In this document: piece after piece, positions 1 to 11,324 of the stretch | How the letters are laid out: every line of letters starts with the position of its first letter | Numbering within the stretch: the first letter of the stretch is position 1 | DNA from: Gnetum montanum | Lineage: Eukaryota > Streptophyta > Gnetopsida > Gnetales > Gnetaceae | Direction of reading: 5' to 3' | Assembly: GCA_015680685.1 (NCBI GenBank) | Contig: MNCI01029277.1 | Coordinates: forward strand, 44,229 to 108,228 | Length of the DNA: 64,000 nt | The notes under the pieces: generated by a model | Told to the model about the DNA's origin: nothing | Databases searched by the model: none | Seen by the model: only the letters and a program-made list of their open reading frames with translations | Position numbers and translations under genes: made by a program

Positions 1-285
1 TTGAGAGCATACCTCCGGTTGCTTAAAAGGGCAAGGATCGATTGATGTGAATGCACGATGGAATGTAGGTGCTCAGGAAAAAGTTAGGCAGAAAAAATGG
101 CAAAATCTCCCCCAAATTTGTTTGCAAAATGATGAAATTCTTAAAGTGCAATGGCCATATATATAGGGGTTGGGCACTGCATCGACGGGGCTGCATATAT
201 TGCGGCTGCATATATGCAAGGGGCTACGTATACAGGACCCTGTATACGCAGGGGATTGCACTCGTTGACTAGCCCATAAAAAGCC
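1..285 (-). repeat. E1 3' LTR, partial (right boundary approximate)
   Basis: The stretch at about 165-265 matches in style and content the U3 array of the 5' LTR at 8655-8815: short units with GGGGCT, TGCATATA and GTATAC cores. It lies next to a TATATATA box (about 168-175, minus-strand sense). The rest of the LTR is beyond position 1. The exact inner end is not clear because no intact TCATCA end or polypurine tract is visible here. Confidence 0.55.
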
Positions 286-1560
286 CAAAAAATGAATTTA
301 AAATGCCAAATTAGGGTAGTTGAAGAGCATGAGAGACCAGGAATGCGATTGAGGACATGAGGAAGGTATCCCAAGCTAGAAAAAGAGTCAAATGTAGGTG
401 AACATGGGAAAAAAGAACTCCACGAAGAAGAAATCGAGTGATGGGACATGAGAACGATCAACCACAAAATCAAAAGGATGGGGGGCTTAACAAAAAAGAT
501 CAAGAATATGCAAGTGGATCCTCCCCATAGCAGGCGATAGCCTTAATAGCCCTTGCATATCCTTAACACCAGAGTTCATGGGCTTTGGGATTAAGAAATG
601 GTGCTCGCAAGTTAAGATGCCCATCTAAGTGAACCTGCCAAGGCATGAGAAGGCCATGGAAATCACGACAAACTCTCAAAATATAAGATAAGCAGTGAGG
701 TGAGTTATAGAGAGAAATGGGTGAAGAGAGAGATGAGAGAATGGAAATTTTGATCATCGGTCACATGAAACCCCATGTGCAGTTGTGGTTAAGTGATCCA
801 GTAGAACCTATCCTGAGTTCAAACCCAAAACCATCCACACACACTGACATCGCAGCAACAGGTGAAGCCCCAGCCATCCCCCATGTAGACAGGAATGCAC
901 CCACAGAGAACCACCACTCCAATAAACATGAGAGGACCACACCATGCAAGGTCGAATTGCCCAGGAGCTTCCTTGTAGAGAAGAACATGGAGTGGTAGGA
1001 AATCCATAAGGACACATTAGCCACTTGGGGAGATAGAAGAGGACGAAAAATGTTGCATTCCCCTTGAAGTCACACCTGATTCCAACCGTTGAGTCATCCC
1101 CAAGTCTAGGAACTACACAAGTTACACATTAATCAAAATGTTTTTAAGTGAAGGGGTTGCATGTTTCCAATGGAAGCAAAACCATGGAGTGGGTGAATGG
1201 GTGGATGACGTGGACTCACTGCCGATTTTATGAGATGAAAATAGACGTAAAGCCCAAGGACAATAATGCAAGGGCAGGAGCTAGATAACTAGGTGAACTA
1301 TTGTACATGACCCACCACAATGAAAACCATCCCCGCCAGACACCTGATGACAATAAGACGACATATTAGCAATCACTTGAAAATGAAACACACAGAAAGA
1401 AAAGAAAAAATAATGAAAGAAAGGAAATATTAGCAAGAATTGGCAAACATATGAATGATGTTGAAAAACAAAAAAAAGTGTAAAACAAAAATTTCAAAAT
1501 AGTGAGGGTGTAGTGGAATGGATTAGTAGGGATGACAGTCTCCCCCACGACTGGGTGGAA
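286..1560 (-). other. E1 3' untranslated region
   Basis: No usable ORF. This stretch aligns by eye with the 3' untranslated regions of elements A and B at 56633-58718 and 59573-61540. Shared blocks are the purine tract with CCTCCCC at 508-532, the ACCACACCATGC block near 935-950, and the GGATG-ACGTGGACTCACTGCC block at 1201-1222. It is shorter than in A and B, so it probably carries deletions. The last part, 1530-1560, already matches the sequence just after integrase in B (61545-61590). Confidence 0.7.
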
Positions 1561-1619
1561 AGAAGGAGACATGAAGAATGGAGCGAGGATGTCCCAGTGA
1601 TGATGAGGTGGTAGCATTG

Positions 1620-2800
1620 GTTAGGCAAAGTTCACGGAAAGGTTTCAGTTGTTGGCGATTGACCAACTGCATTCTAGTAGGGTCCTCAGGTTTTTGGATA
1701 AGCAAGGCCCCAGATGGGAAGGTTTCAGAGACAATGTAAGGTCCCTCCCATAGTGTTTGAAACTTGGTCGGTTGAGATACATGTGAGGGGTTCCAATACA
1801 ACACCTTTTCTTCACATCTAAACATGACCTTTCGAATCCTAAGATCATGTCATTTTTTGTTATAGGCCTTGTGGAGCTCATTTGAAGATAGGGCCACTAA
1901 TCGGTTCTCATCTAGCACACTTAAGTTGATGAGTCGTTCATGTTGTGCTAGTGGTAGGTCAAGGCCTAAGTCACTGGCGGTGAATAGTGTCTAGAGTTCT
2001 ACCTAGATTGGAAGTTTTGGTAGCTTACCATACACTAACTCATAGGGAGAGCACCCTATAGGAAGTTTCCAAGTGGAGTGATAGGCCCAAAGGGCATCGT
2101 TAAGTTTGGTGCTCCAATCCCTCCTATACTTGCTAATGGTTCAGGGAAGGATCTTGGTGATCTCCCTATTGGTGACTTCGGCCTGCCCATTGGCTTGGGG
2201 GTGATAGGGTGTTGTAAATTTATGGGTGACCACCAAGTGTTGCATGAGTTTTCAAAAAGTGATATGTGTGAAATGAGTCCCATTATATGAAATGAGTGCA
2301 CGTGGCGCTCCAAACCTATTGATGATTTGTTATTGGACAAATCATGCAGTGGTGTTGGAAGAACAGTTGACGATGTCTGTCGCTTCTGCCCACTTTGTGC
2401 AGTAGTCCACAGCTACGATGATGTATGCCTTTCCATTTGATAGGAGTGTGATGAACCCCATGAAGTCGATGCCCCAGATGTCAAAGGGCTCCAGTGGTTG
2501 GATCCACTACTAAGGTCCCTCCAACCATGCCTTCATCCCACCGTCTCTCTGGCATCATTTGCAGGAGCAGGTGAACCATTGTGTGTCCCTAAAAATTATG
2601 GGCCAGTATTACCCTACAAGCAAGATCTTAATGGTTGTATGACATCCAACATAGTGGCCCCCACAAGGACCCTCATGAGCATCTTGGAGGATGCGCAACG
2701 TATCATCATTAGGGACACACCATCGAACCAAGCCATTTACGCACACCTTGTAAAGGTGGCCGCTGATTTCTATGAAGCACTTGACCTTATGGAGAAACTA
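1620..2800 (-). pseudogene. E1 integrase, broken
   Basis: Retroviral-type integrase that would insert the element cDNA. Read on the minus strand, an N-terminal zinc-finger-like part lies near 2560-2700. A core with the [16 protein letters not shown] block lies near 2170-2230, where the Glu of that block is the third catalytic acid in the family. A C-terminal part at 1645-1825 contains VLYWNPSHVSQPTKFQTLWE and GPYIV, the usual strand of the Ty3 integrase C-terminal domain. The open pieces lie in different frames with several stops, so the gene is dead. It joins RNase H upstream without a gap, as expected of a single polyprotein. Confidence 0.8.
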
Positions 2801-3423
2801 TTGTTTCTGCCTATGGTCCCACTCCTTTGGCAACTCCTGAGTTGTGAGGTAGGTGAGGATGTGGCTGAACCAAGGGGATTCCTTGGGCACTTGCGGATTG
2901 ACTACACCTACGAAGAGGAGTTCATCTAGAAATTGGTCGAAGAGGGGCTCCTCCTCTTCTATGTCATCCCATCGTAACCAAGACAAGTGGTCAGCCACCA
3001 CATTCTCGGTCCCCTTCCAGTCTACCATGGTGAGGTCAAATCCCTGAAGGATCACAAGCCACTGGATGGTGCATGGGCTCACCATTGGTTTGTTCATCAA
3101 GAAGCAAATATCACTGTGGTTAGTATGCATGAACGCCTTGTATCCAAGCACATAGTATTAGCATTTTTCCAAGGCAAACACCACTGCCATCAACTCCTTT
3201 TCGGTGGTGGTGTAGTTCAACTGAGCACCCACAATGCTATGGCTTGCATAGTGGATATAGTATGGACTTTTTTATCATCACATTGTGTAAGCATGGCTCC
3301 CAATGCATAATTAGATGCATCTTTCATGATGTGGAAGGGCTTGGACCAATCAGGTGCTCGTAGAACTGGAGTTTCTACAAGTTTCTTTTTAAGAAATTGG
3401 AATGCAGATTCACATTCCTTGGT
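2800..3423 (-). pseudogene. E1 RNase H and linker to integrase
   Basis: RNase H degrades the RNA strand of the RNA-DNA hybrid during reverse transcription. A 117-residue open piece at 2798-3151 shows the second half of the domain: MHTNHSDICFLMNKP, then LVILQGFDLTMVDWKGTENV and VADHLSWLRW. In active relatives the first motif is TDH; here it reads TNH, so a likely active-site Asp has become Asn. The acidic linker EEEEPLFDQF follows and leads into the integrase. The upstream half (to about 3420) is in broken frames. Confidence 0.8.
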
Positions 3424-4240
3424 CTAGATGAATGGAGCATCTTTCTTTGTAATTTCTACCAACGGCTTGGCGATCTTTGAGAAATTTTTAATGAAGCGCT
3501 GGTAGTAACTAGTGTGGCCAAGGAATGACCGAACACCCTTTACAGTGCTTGGTTGTCGGGTGATTCCTTGGATGACCTTGATCTTTTCAGGATCCATGCC
3601 AATCCCTTTCTGTAAGATGCGATGCCCCAACACAATGCCTTCTTGGACCATTAAATGACTTTTCTACTAATTGAGCCATAGATTAGTGTCTACACACCTT
3701 TTCAAAACTTGCTCAAGGTGGTCCAAGGCTTGCTCGAATGTGGCCCCATAGGTAGAGAAGTCATCCATGAATACTTTTACCCCATTTCCGATTTGTTGCT
3801 GGAAGATGCTGAGGACAAGGTGTTGGAACATGGTAGGCGTGTTACATAGGCCAAAAGGCATCTTCTTGTATGCAAAAGTCCCCAATGGACTTGTGAAATT
3901 TTTCTTGGCCTGGTCCTCTGGTGCAATTTGGATTTGGTTATAGCCACTATAACCATCCAAAAATTTGTAGTAACAGTGTCCTGCAATGGTGTCCAACACC
4001 TAGTCCACAAATGAGAGTGGGAAGTGATCCTTGAAGGTGGTCATGTTCAGTAATTGAAAATTAATACAGATCCTCCATTTTCCACCTTTCTTCAGCATAA
4101 TAATAAGTGGGCTGACCCATTCGCTATCGACAATAGAATAGATGAACCCCGCCTTCAACAACTACTTGATTTCATCTTTGACAACCTGCTTCAGTTTGGG
4201 GTTCAATCACCTTTATGGCTGTCATCGTGGCTTCATGAAG
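3424..4240 (-). pseudogene. E1 reverse transcriptase, broken
   Basis: Copies element RNA into DNA. Two open pieces on the minus strand cover most of the domain. Piece 3667-3999 contains CYYKFLDGYSGYNQI, the MPFGLCNTPTMFQ block and the catalytic VFMDDFSTYG box (the FMDD form of YXDD). Piece 3424-3651 contains EGIVLGHRIL and the VRSFLGHTSYYQRFIKNFSKIAKPL block that ends Ty3 RTs. The N-terminal part (WVSPLI, RICINFQLLN-like) lies at 4010-4240 in another frame. Motifs are intact where readable, but stops between pieces prevent a full protein. Confidence 0.88.
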
Positions 4241-4729
4241 GGGTCAATATAGATCTAATGTTGGTAGACCTAGGATCAACTCCAGTTAACTCAGGATATG
4301 ATCATGCAAACGCAGCATCCCATTTGTTCACCACCTTCAACAACTTCTTCTTCGGTTTAGGAGCAAGGGTGGCATTGATAATTACCAGCTTTCCATTTTG
4401 CAAAAATGCATATTCTAAGTGAGCCAGTAAATACTTGAGCTCTAAGGGCTCTTTTTTGAAGCTTTCAGGGATTTGCAACTTCCCCTAGTCATCATGGTCA
4501 TCAACAATGGAGACCTGTTGATGAACCTCTTCCATTTCGGCCATGCTTTCTACGTAGGCTTGTACAAGCCACTCAGATGGTTCCATGCATAATGCACTGC
4601 TAGCAAGATTAGTTTTCAGTCACTAGGTGCCCTCTTGATTGGTGGCTATTGCGTACAGGCACTATTGAACAAGTGATTCCTCGGTACACCGACTGCATGC
4701 TTGAATGGATATCTGCTTAGCGGACCATA

Positions 4730-5150
4730 ACTACTGCACATAGTTGCACCTTGAGTCACCGTACGCAATGCATGGAACACACTTCTTCTCAATCTTTCCA
4801 AAAGTATTTTCTTTTAAAATTTCAAGGGAAATATCTCAAAGTCCTAATCTTGCATCCACCATGCTTAGCCAAGCTCTTCCCATTATGATAGGAAAGTTCC
4901 CTTTATAATTCTCCACAAGGATGACAAGGAAGTTAGCAAGATATGACCACCCAAAAATGGTGGTCACAATGTCCTCCACCAATCCCAAGGGAACGGTGAT
5001 GGAGTGGTCTGCTAGCTCGAGTTGAATGTTGCTCTTTTTTAACAGGGGTAGGTTCTAGTTTTTGTATATGTCATGTGAGATCAAATTGACACTTGACCCT
5101 AAGTCCAAAAGAGCTTTACATGGCTCATTCCTTGCCACCTAAAGATAGAT
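4730..5150 (-). pseudogene. E1 aspartic protease, broken
   Basis: Processes the Gag-Pol polyprotein. Read on the minus strand, the catalytic region is an LDLGSSVNLISHDIYKN-like stretch near 5055-5110. A VPLGLVEDIVTTI-like strand and an FPIIMGRAWLS-like strand follow near 4870-5010, the same order as in the X and Y copies (13880-14240 and 22310-22710). The family motif is usually DLGAS or DTGAS. In-frame stops are present. The call rests on my reading of this strand and the match with X and Y. Confidence 0.7.
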
Positions 5151-5229
5151 GAGGGGGCTTCCTAGATTAATCAATTTTTGGGGAAGATGCCCTACCTTGA
5201 TCCAGTCGGTCATAGCATGCATGAGCATG

Positions 5230-7720
5230 ACCATTTGTACATTGGAGGATGGTTGATTTGAGGGCTGCTCAAGAGGTGGAATAGTGAAGGGAGTTTGAAG
5301 CTCAAAGGCACCAACCATAGGTGTTTGTGAGGGTATGTTCAGATTATTAGTCCAGAAAAAAGGACATTTTTATGGTTTGGGTTCTTGTCCACTCGGCTGA
5401 GGTGCCAATTGTAAGTTGACAACCCTTGTAGTATTTCGTTGCTATGGCTGTGGCGGTATCTCCCCTTGCATAGGTGGAGCAGGTGGTAGCTAAGTGGGAT
5501 GCTGTGGAGAAGGAATGGTAGGAGAAGGTGATGGAGGATAGAAGAGATGTGGGCTTTCCCCCCTAGGTGATGGACATTGAGGTTGGAAATATTCTAGGGG
5601 ATGGTAATAACTTTGAAAGGCCACATGACTGGAAGAGTCCCATGGAGAGATCAATTGCTGAACGTAGTACCCATAGGGATTTGACTGTTTGTAAGGGTAC
5701 TGTTGCCTTGAAGGTGGCATTCCCCATGCTTGTGGGTGCTACCACTGCTAGAAATATTCATAAGGTTACGATGGTGCTCCACTTGGATAGTATCCTTATT
5801 GTTGGTGGAACTACCTTGGGTTGCCTTGTGGGTAAGGCAACCTTCGGGGTGTTTGCCTCTTTGCCAAGCGAGGATTCAAGGCATACATCCTAGACTCTTA
5901 AAGATGTTACACCATAGGCCAACATCCCTTAGGATGTTCATATTGGCATATTCCACATTCATCATCCTCCTTGGTGTCAGAGTCTGCAACCTGCTCTGCT
6001 GCAACAACTTTTCCCTTACCCTTGTGTTGGGCACCTTTAGCTTCCTTCTTCCTACGCGAATCATGATCATTACCTTGCTCTTTGGACTCTTCTACAATTT
6101 TTAGCATACTTTGGAATTTTTCGTCCAAAGAGTCCCACATCTTATCAACCTTTGCTAATATTTTATATGCAAACTTCTGTAAGGGCAAGGTTTTTTGATT
6201 CACTGTTGCTTCTAGTAGTGATTCCTCTTCCTCGTCATAGAATCAGACCTCCCTCTTTCTAATTGAGGGATCCCAATTGAATTCCTCTGCACTCTCCTTC
6301 TTTTTGAGTTCCCCCTCTTCTTTGGCCACCTTCTCAATGAGGCGTTGTAGTTGATGGATCCTTAGTTTCGATAATCGTCCCTAGGCATACACGCCAAGGG
6401 CCTTTTGTGTTTCAAATCAGAGACCATCAATGATGTGGCAAAGCTGCACCCGCTGAGAGTAGCCATGACCAGGGCACCAATGCAACAATGAATAGTACCT
6501 ACTCATGGTTGCATCCAAGGGTTCAATATTTCCTTGTTTCCACCCTTGGATTTGTCTTCTCAGATTCGCCACTTTGGAGTATGTTTGATACTTATCATTA
6601 AAAATCTCAAGCATCATACTCCATCTTCTAATTGATTCTAGTTCCACGGACCGGTACCAGCTTTCTGCTTCCTTGATGAGTGTGCGAGGGAATAGCTTTA
6701 GCTTCTACCAATCATTGTCAATGTTCTACAGGGTGCAGGAGTCATGGAACGCCTGCAGGTGAGTCTATGGATCACAATTGTATCCCCTTTCAAATCTAGG
6801 GATGTTGTTCATATCAATGCACTTGATTCGGCTATCCTTCACATGCCTACTAGAAATTTGAACTTCCTTGGTAATATGGAGCATGCTCCAAGTAGCCAAC
6901 AATGGCTCATCTGAGTCATAGTCCTACTAGGCACCACAATTTCTATGATGATTGTAGCTACCCCTCCTTTCATGTCAGTAAGCCTCTCACGATTGGGTGT
7001 GTGTTTCCCCACATTGGTCCCTTTGGTCATCATGACCACCATCTCCTCACTCCTTTCTACCATGGTTATGGTTAGAGTCTAAACTGGGTGATGGTAGAGG
7101 GGAGTGGGAGGATGGAGAAGAAGGGGAGGAATCACCACCGCTCCAATGTCGGTCTTCCCCTCTACTCTGATGATAGCCTCGAGTATCCTACCCATCCTTG
7201 CTTGAATCATTTTTCCTACGTGACCTTCCATCCCCTTGGGGATTGTGGTCACTTGGAAGCTTGTTCTAGATGATGGACTAAATGAATTGCTGCCCCAAAG
7301 AAAGTTCAACCAAATGAGAATCATGAAAGATGTGTTCCCCATTGTCTTGCAGCCCTTGCAAGAATCAAGGGTTACTGAATCGCTTCCTCTTCAAGTGTTC
7401 ATATCGCTCTACCTGCTGCTAATCTCATGCTCATTGTGCCTCAATGGGACGATAGTCCCAGTAGTCATGGTCCTCTATGACGTACTCCACACCATGGTCC
7501 TAGATGCCAAGTCTGGCAAGATTGTAAAATAGTATTCCAGGAGTTTCTTGGTCATGTGGTAGTATGATGTTGCCCTCCATGTCCCGCCATCATAGATGCT
7601 CATCCTAATGTAGGATGAATGTAAAGTCAGGGACATATTCATCAGGATGCTTGTATACCACCCGACATTCTTGTGGCACTGATGGGTTGGATGCATCTTG
7701 CCTGTGAGAAGAATACATAT
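5230..7720 (-). pseudogene. E1 Gag, broken
   Basis: Structural polyprotein of the virus-like particle. Open pieces on the minus strand run from the N-terminal side to the C-terminal side. They are 7475-7696 (amino-terminal region, also seen in Y at 19762), 6417-6647 (retrotransposon Gag core: MMLEIFNDKYQTYSKVANLR, then LDATMSRYYSLLH and HIIDGL), and 5907-6203 (basic region ending in the cysteine-histidine motif CGICQYEHPKGC). A Pro/Tyr/Gln-rich tail follows at 5490-5720. The order and the spacing to the protease are as expected. Frameshifts and stops separate the pieces. Confidence 0.8.
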
Positions 7721-7865
7721 TGGATGTCAGATAATCCATTTACTCAGTGTACCTTACTTTTTGCTTTAATCCACCTAGTGTGCGTAAATGTTACTATCCT
7801 GGGTCTGTTCCAACGATGTGAATGATAATTTTACCAAGGATAGATGATGCATGTAAGACTAATAG

Positions 7866-7883
7866 TCCCTGGCAACAACACCA
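7866..7883 (-). other. E1 primer binding site (tRNA-Asp type)
   Basis: Minus-strand sequence TGGTGTTGTTGCCAGGGA starts one base after the LTR end. It differs from the complement of the plant tRNA-Asp 3' end (TGGCGCCGTTGCCGGGGA) at four positions, all C-to-T or G-to-A transitions. Confidence 0.8.
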
Positions 7884-8637
7884 ATGATGGACGACTAGGT
7901 ACCCCTATGTCCAACCATACGAATCACAAGCATTCACACACGACTTGATTGAATTCTGTAGACTCTAAGCACTTAACATACACCAGACCCTAACCAGCAA
8001 AACCTTGGGTTAGAACGGTCGTTGTCTTCCTAATCTCACTTGTGATGTTCTGTTCGCAATGGTTAAGTGAGATTAAGGCTAATGATTTTTATAGCTTTTT
8101 ACTTATCCTTTAGTGTCTAATAATCTTGGAAACCAAGGCTAGAATATTAAGTCATCTATGATTATCTTAATCTATATCCTAACTACTCCTAGCAGAAGTA
8201 TCCGATCTCATCTTCTGAGCACATTCTGAGCATCCCCTAAACACTACTGGGTTACCAGACATTAAGCATCACTGGGTTACCAAGTGTTGGGTTTACGTTC
8301 GAGATGGTCATACTTATAGCTTTTACAAACTATAAGGGAGCGATAGCGATTAAGATAACAATAACAAAAAATTAAGTAATTATCAAAGCATAAACATAGT
8401 AAACTACTGAATGCATTAAATGGCTAAGTCCAAATGCTACAAGGAATTCTTGAAGAGTTCGTCTTTATTGTCGTTCACGCCAATGGGCTCAGATACATCA
8501 ACGCTTGAATAAAGAGCCGGTTACTTTTCTTACACCTGCTACGGGCACTTAGAAAATATTCTATCTCCTACGGGAACAAACTGCAAGATATTTTCTACAA
8601 CTAACATAAAGGTGCCTAAAAGAGGTGGGAGCCCTCT

Positions 8638-8645
8638 TATTTATA
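8638..8645 (-). promoter_or_regulatory. TATA box in E1 5' LTR
   Basis: Minus-strand TATAAATA, just downstream in element sense of the U3 repeat array. The same place in X, Y, A and W carries a matching box. Promoter activity is inferred. Confidence 0.6.
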
Positions 8646-8654
8646 GGTCAAAAA

Positions 8655-8815
8655 AGGTGCCATGTAAACAGGGCCACGTCGATGCATGGGAGGATGTGTC
8701 AATGGGGTTGTGTCAATGGGGCCACATATATAGGGCCACACCGATGTGGCTGCATATATGGGGTTGTGTATACAGGGCCGCGTATACGAGGTCCCGTATA
8801 TGCGCCCTAGTAGAC
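8655..8815 (-). repeat. E1 U3 array of short near-palindromic units
   Basis: About ten degenerate units of 14-18 bp with cores such as GGGCCACA, TGCATATATGGGG, GTGTATACAGGGCC and CGTATACGAGG. Several contain GTATAC or CGTATACG self-complementary steps, and CpG is much more frequent than in the surroundings. It sits directly upstream of the TATA box in element sense, where enhancer repeats of LTRs normally lie. Confidence 0.7.
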
Positions 8816-8840
8816 ACAACGACCAACAAACACTTCATCA

Positions 8841-9995
8841 CTAGCCTTAGAAAAAAATTATGTCTTATGATTTGGGAGAACTTGTTGAAAATGCCAAAAA
8901 TCAATTCTTGTCATGATTAAACATATGTAGACAAATTATTTGAGCTCCAACAAAGTTGAAGTTAAGGCTTGAAAGAAAGTTTGATGCTGGTGATGTAGAG
9001 GTGATGCTTAAGGAGTATGCAATGTTAGCATTAGTATCACTTATTAACACTGAGAATTTTTTTCATTCCCAGCCTTGCTAGGGTTACCAAACTTGATGCT
9101 CATATGTTGGGTTATGACTTAAAACATCTTTCAAAAGCCTATGAGAGTTCAAAACTATGCCTTGTGATGCTATTTTTGGGAACTTTTGATGCTTAAAATT
9201 TAATGAAACAATGTCAAAATCTTGCTTGTCTTAGACATTGTTGAATCAAAACGAGGATACAACATTGTCCCTCTTAATGGATGTACTGTGATAGTGAAGG
9301 AGGGTCCATTTAGAAGATATTGGATGATGAATTGATGTACTTGCAAAAAAGAAGGGAAGAATGAAATGAAAAAGAAGAGAATACTAGGATATCACCCATG
9401 CACTAGTCATGGGGATAATGTTATGCCATAGAAGGAGGGCATGGCTAGATCCTATCATACAGACTAAAGAAATTTCATTAATCATGTTCATACCCTATCT
9501 CACTAAAATACTTAACACATTGTCATTAAAATAGAACAAAATTGCTCAATCCTCACTGATGTACTAATTGTAGAAAGGAACAAAAATAGAAATGGGAGTT
9601 AAAAAATATAAAAATACAATAGAGGAGAGATGAAACATAAATTTGAAAAAATGGAGAAAGAAATAAAATGTGGAAAGAAATAAGGAACATTTACTATACA
9701 CAAAATTAAGGTATTGTGCCATAGAAGTGGAAAATGACTAGATGCCACACTCTAATGATTATCATTGCTTATTAAATTGATAGATTTTCTTCCTACCCCA
9801 CTCAAACTCAACACATCTTCACATGGAGTAAAAATGGTAGAATATTTGTTACTCTCTACATGAGACAAATCACTGATAAACATCCTCATCATAGCTAGTG
9901 ACAGAAAGAAATATTATTATAATTGGACATTTAGAGATTTGGAAGCATAGATGAAATTGCATGGGAGAAACATAGACGAATGGTAACAGTATATA

Positions 9996-10031
<36 letters not shown>

Positions 10032-10229
10032 CAATGCAATAAAAGGCATATAAGAGGAGAAGGGCTTAGATTAAACATAATGATGCATGATCCTTTCCTT
10101 TCTCTTTTTTTTCTTTTATGTTCAATGAGTGTCTTTTGAAGTATGCTCTGTTGACAAGATCTAGATACTAGTTCCTATCTGAATCTACAAGATGATGTAC
10201 TCCATTGCCAATATTTTTAATGATGATGA
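8841..10229. other. Unassigned AT-rich sequence between E1 and X
   Basis: No ORF of note and no recognised domain on either strand. It holds a (TG)n run at about 9999-10028 and a diverged direct repeat of about 110 bp (9420-9530 and 9717-9830). This is the sequence X inserted into; its other side continues at 33308. Confidence 0.5.
9999..10028 (+). repeat. (TG)n microsatellite
   Basis: About fifteen uninterrupted TG dinucleotides, preceded by a short TATATACATG lead. Confidence 0.95.
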
Positions 10230-10234
10230 GGGGA

Positions 10235-11090
10235 TGATAAAATCACGATACATGATATGTCATCATTGATACATTGTCTCAAGATGTGTGTAGTCCTATA
10301 AATATGACACTTTGGCACATGATCCAAAAACTTTGTTCACATAGTAACAAAACTCTTTCAGTTTGATTTCTTGAATTTAGACTTAGTGATTAGAAGAGTG
10401 AATGCCCATAGTATGTTGTGTTATAGTTGAATGACATCTTTATTCCAGCAATTTGTACTTGGGCACAAGTTATGATTAGAAATAAAGATCAGAACTATTT
10501 CTCATCATTGTAGCATTCCCTTAGCTTACTGTTTTTCCTTAGCATAATGTTTACTACTTACTTAGCTTAATGTTTACTACTTTACTAAATTAACACTTTA
10601 ATTTTCCAAGAGCTTTTCTTTTACTTGCTAATAGTAAGTAGAATGGATACAACTAATTTCAAGCATTAAGTATGATCGTCTCATAATCTTAGTAGTATTA
10701 TTGCTTGGTTTGCTTAGTAGCATGATACTTGGTAATCCTAGTGGTGATTACACAAGCCTAAGACATGTTCAAAAAATCAAGAACAATTATCCATCACTAT
10801 CGGCTAGAATAGGTTTACTTACTTATTAGCACTTAGCCTTAGTATCCATTTTCATCTTTATCATGGCTACAATTAGGATTAAATTGATCCAATCAACATC
10901 AACTATCATATACCTCACTACAAGCTAAACCATACACTTAGACTTTACTAGCCTGAGTGGGAAGACAGTGATCACAAGCTTAATTTAATCACTAGCATAT
11001 CAACATTGACCATCCATGGATTACAATTAGGCTATGTGTGAACACTCATAACTTATATGGTTGGGTGTTGGATTGCTCCACTGCTCATCA
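10235..11090 (+). repeat. X 5' LTR
   Basis: 856 bp from TGATAAAATC to CTGCTCATCA. It matches the LTR at 32409-33302 along its length, apart from about 36 bp near the start that only the 3' copy has. TATAAAT lies at 10297-10303 and an AATAAAGATCA poly(A)-like signal near 10481. The end shows the family U5 form (ATGGTTGGGTGTTGG). Confidence 0.9.
10297..10303 (+). promoter_or_regulatory. TATA box in X 5' LTR
   Basis: TATAAAT after CCC/TCC, conserved in the 3' LTR at 32508-32514. It would drive the genomic transcript; activity is inferred. Confidence 0.6.
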
Positions 11091-11091
11091 T

Positions 11092-11109
11092 TGGTACCAT
11101 TATTGGGGA
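11092..11109 (+). other. X primer binding site (tRNA-Asp type)
   Basis: TGGTACCATTATTGGGGA, one base after the LTR. It differs from the tRNA-Asp complement at six positions, all transitions. Confidence 0.75.
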
Positions 11110-11324
11110 TAGTCAATGTGTGTTGAATAACTAATTGAAAGTTCATTGTAGCAAGAACTGAAAGTTAATCTTCCTAATCTTTAAGAATTCTAATAAGACA
11201 CACAATTAACCAATGAAGCATCATAACAAAACCATGGCTTCAACAAAAGATACATTATCACCTACCAAGAAGATGAAGGGAAATGATAGCATAAACAATA
11301 AATAAAATTGAAACATGTCAATGT

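Larger units (their letters stand above)
1..8840 (-). mobile_element. Ty3/gypsy element E1, Athila/Tat-like, decayed
   Basis: On the minus strand the order is 5' LTR (7885-8840), PBS (7866-7883), Gag, protease, RT, RNase H, integrase, a long 3' untranslated region and part of a 3' LTR cut by the window start. Integrase following RT-RNase H defines Ty3/gypsy. The tRNA-Asp-type PBS and the VADHLS linker after RNase H fit the Athila/Tat non-chromovirus group, which is knowledge of the family rather than a computed placement. Every domain frame is interrupted, so the copy is non-autonomous now. The low-coordinate flank is outside the window, so no target duplication can be checked. Confidence 0.9.
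7885..8840 (-). repeat. E1 5' LTR
   Basis: 956 bp bounded by TGATGG at the plus-strand start and TTCATCA at the end, so it has short inverted ends. Its plus-strand start (TGATGGACGACTAGGTACC) matches the starts of LTRs A and B at 55802 and 58722. A TATA box, a U3 array of short GC-rich units and two copies of a GGTTACCA motif (8246-8286) lie inside. The low-coordinate end abuts the PBS, which fixes it as the 5' LTR. Confidence 0.85.

Noticed and set aside
2498-2929. 143-residue plus-strand ORF
   Set aside because: Antisense of the E1 integrase zinc-finger region and linker.
4054-4422. 122-residue plus-strand ORF
   Set aside because: Antisense of the E1 reverse transcriptase and its upstream linker on the minus strand.
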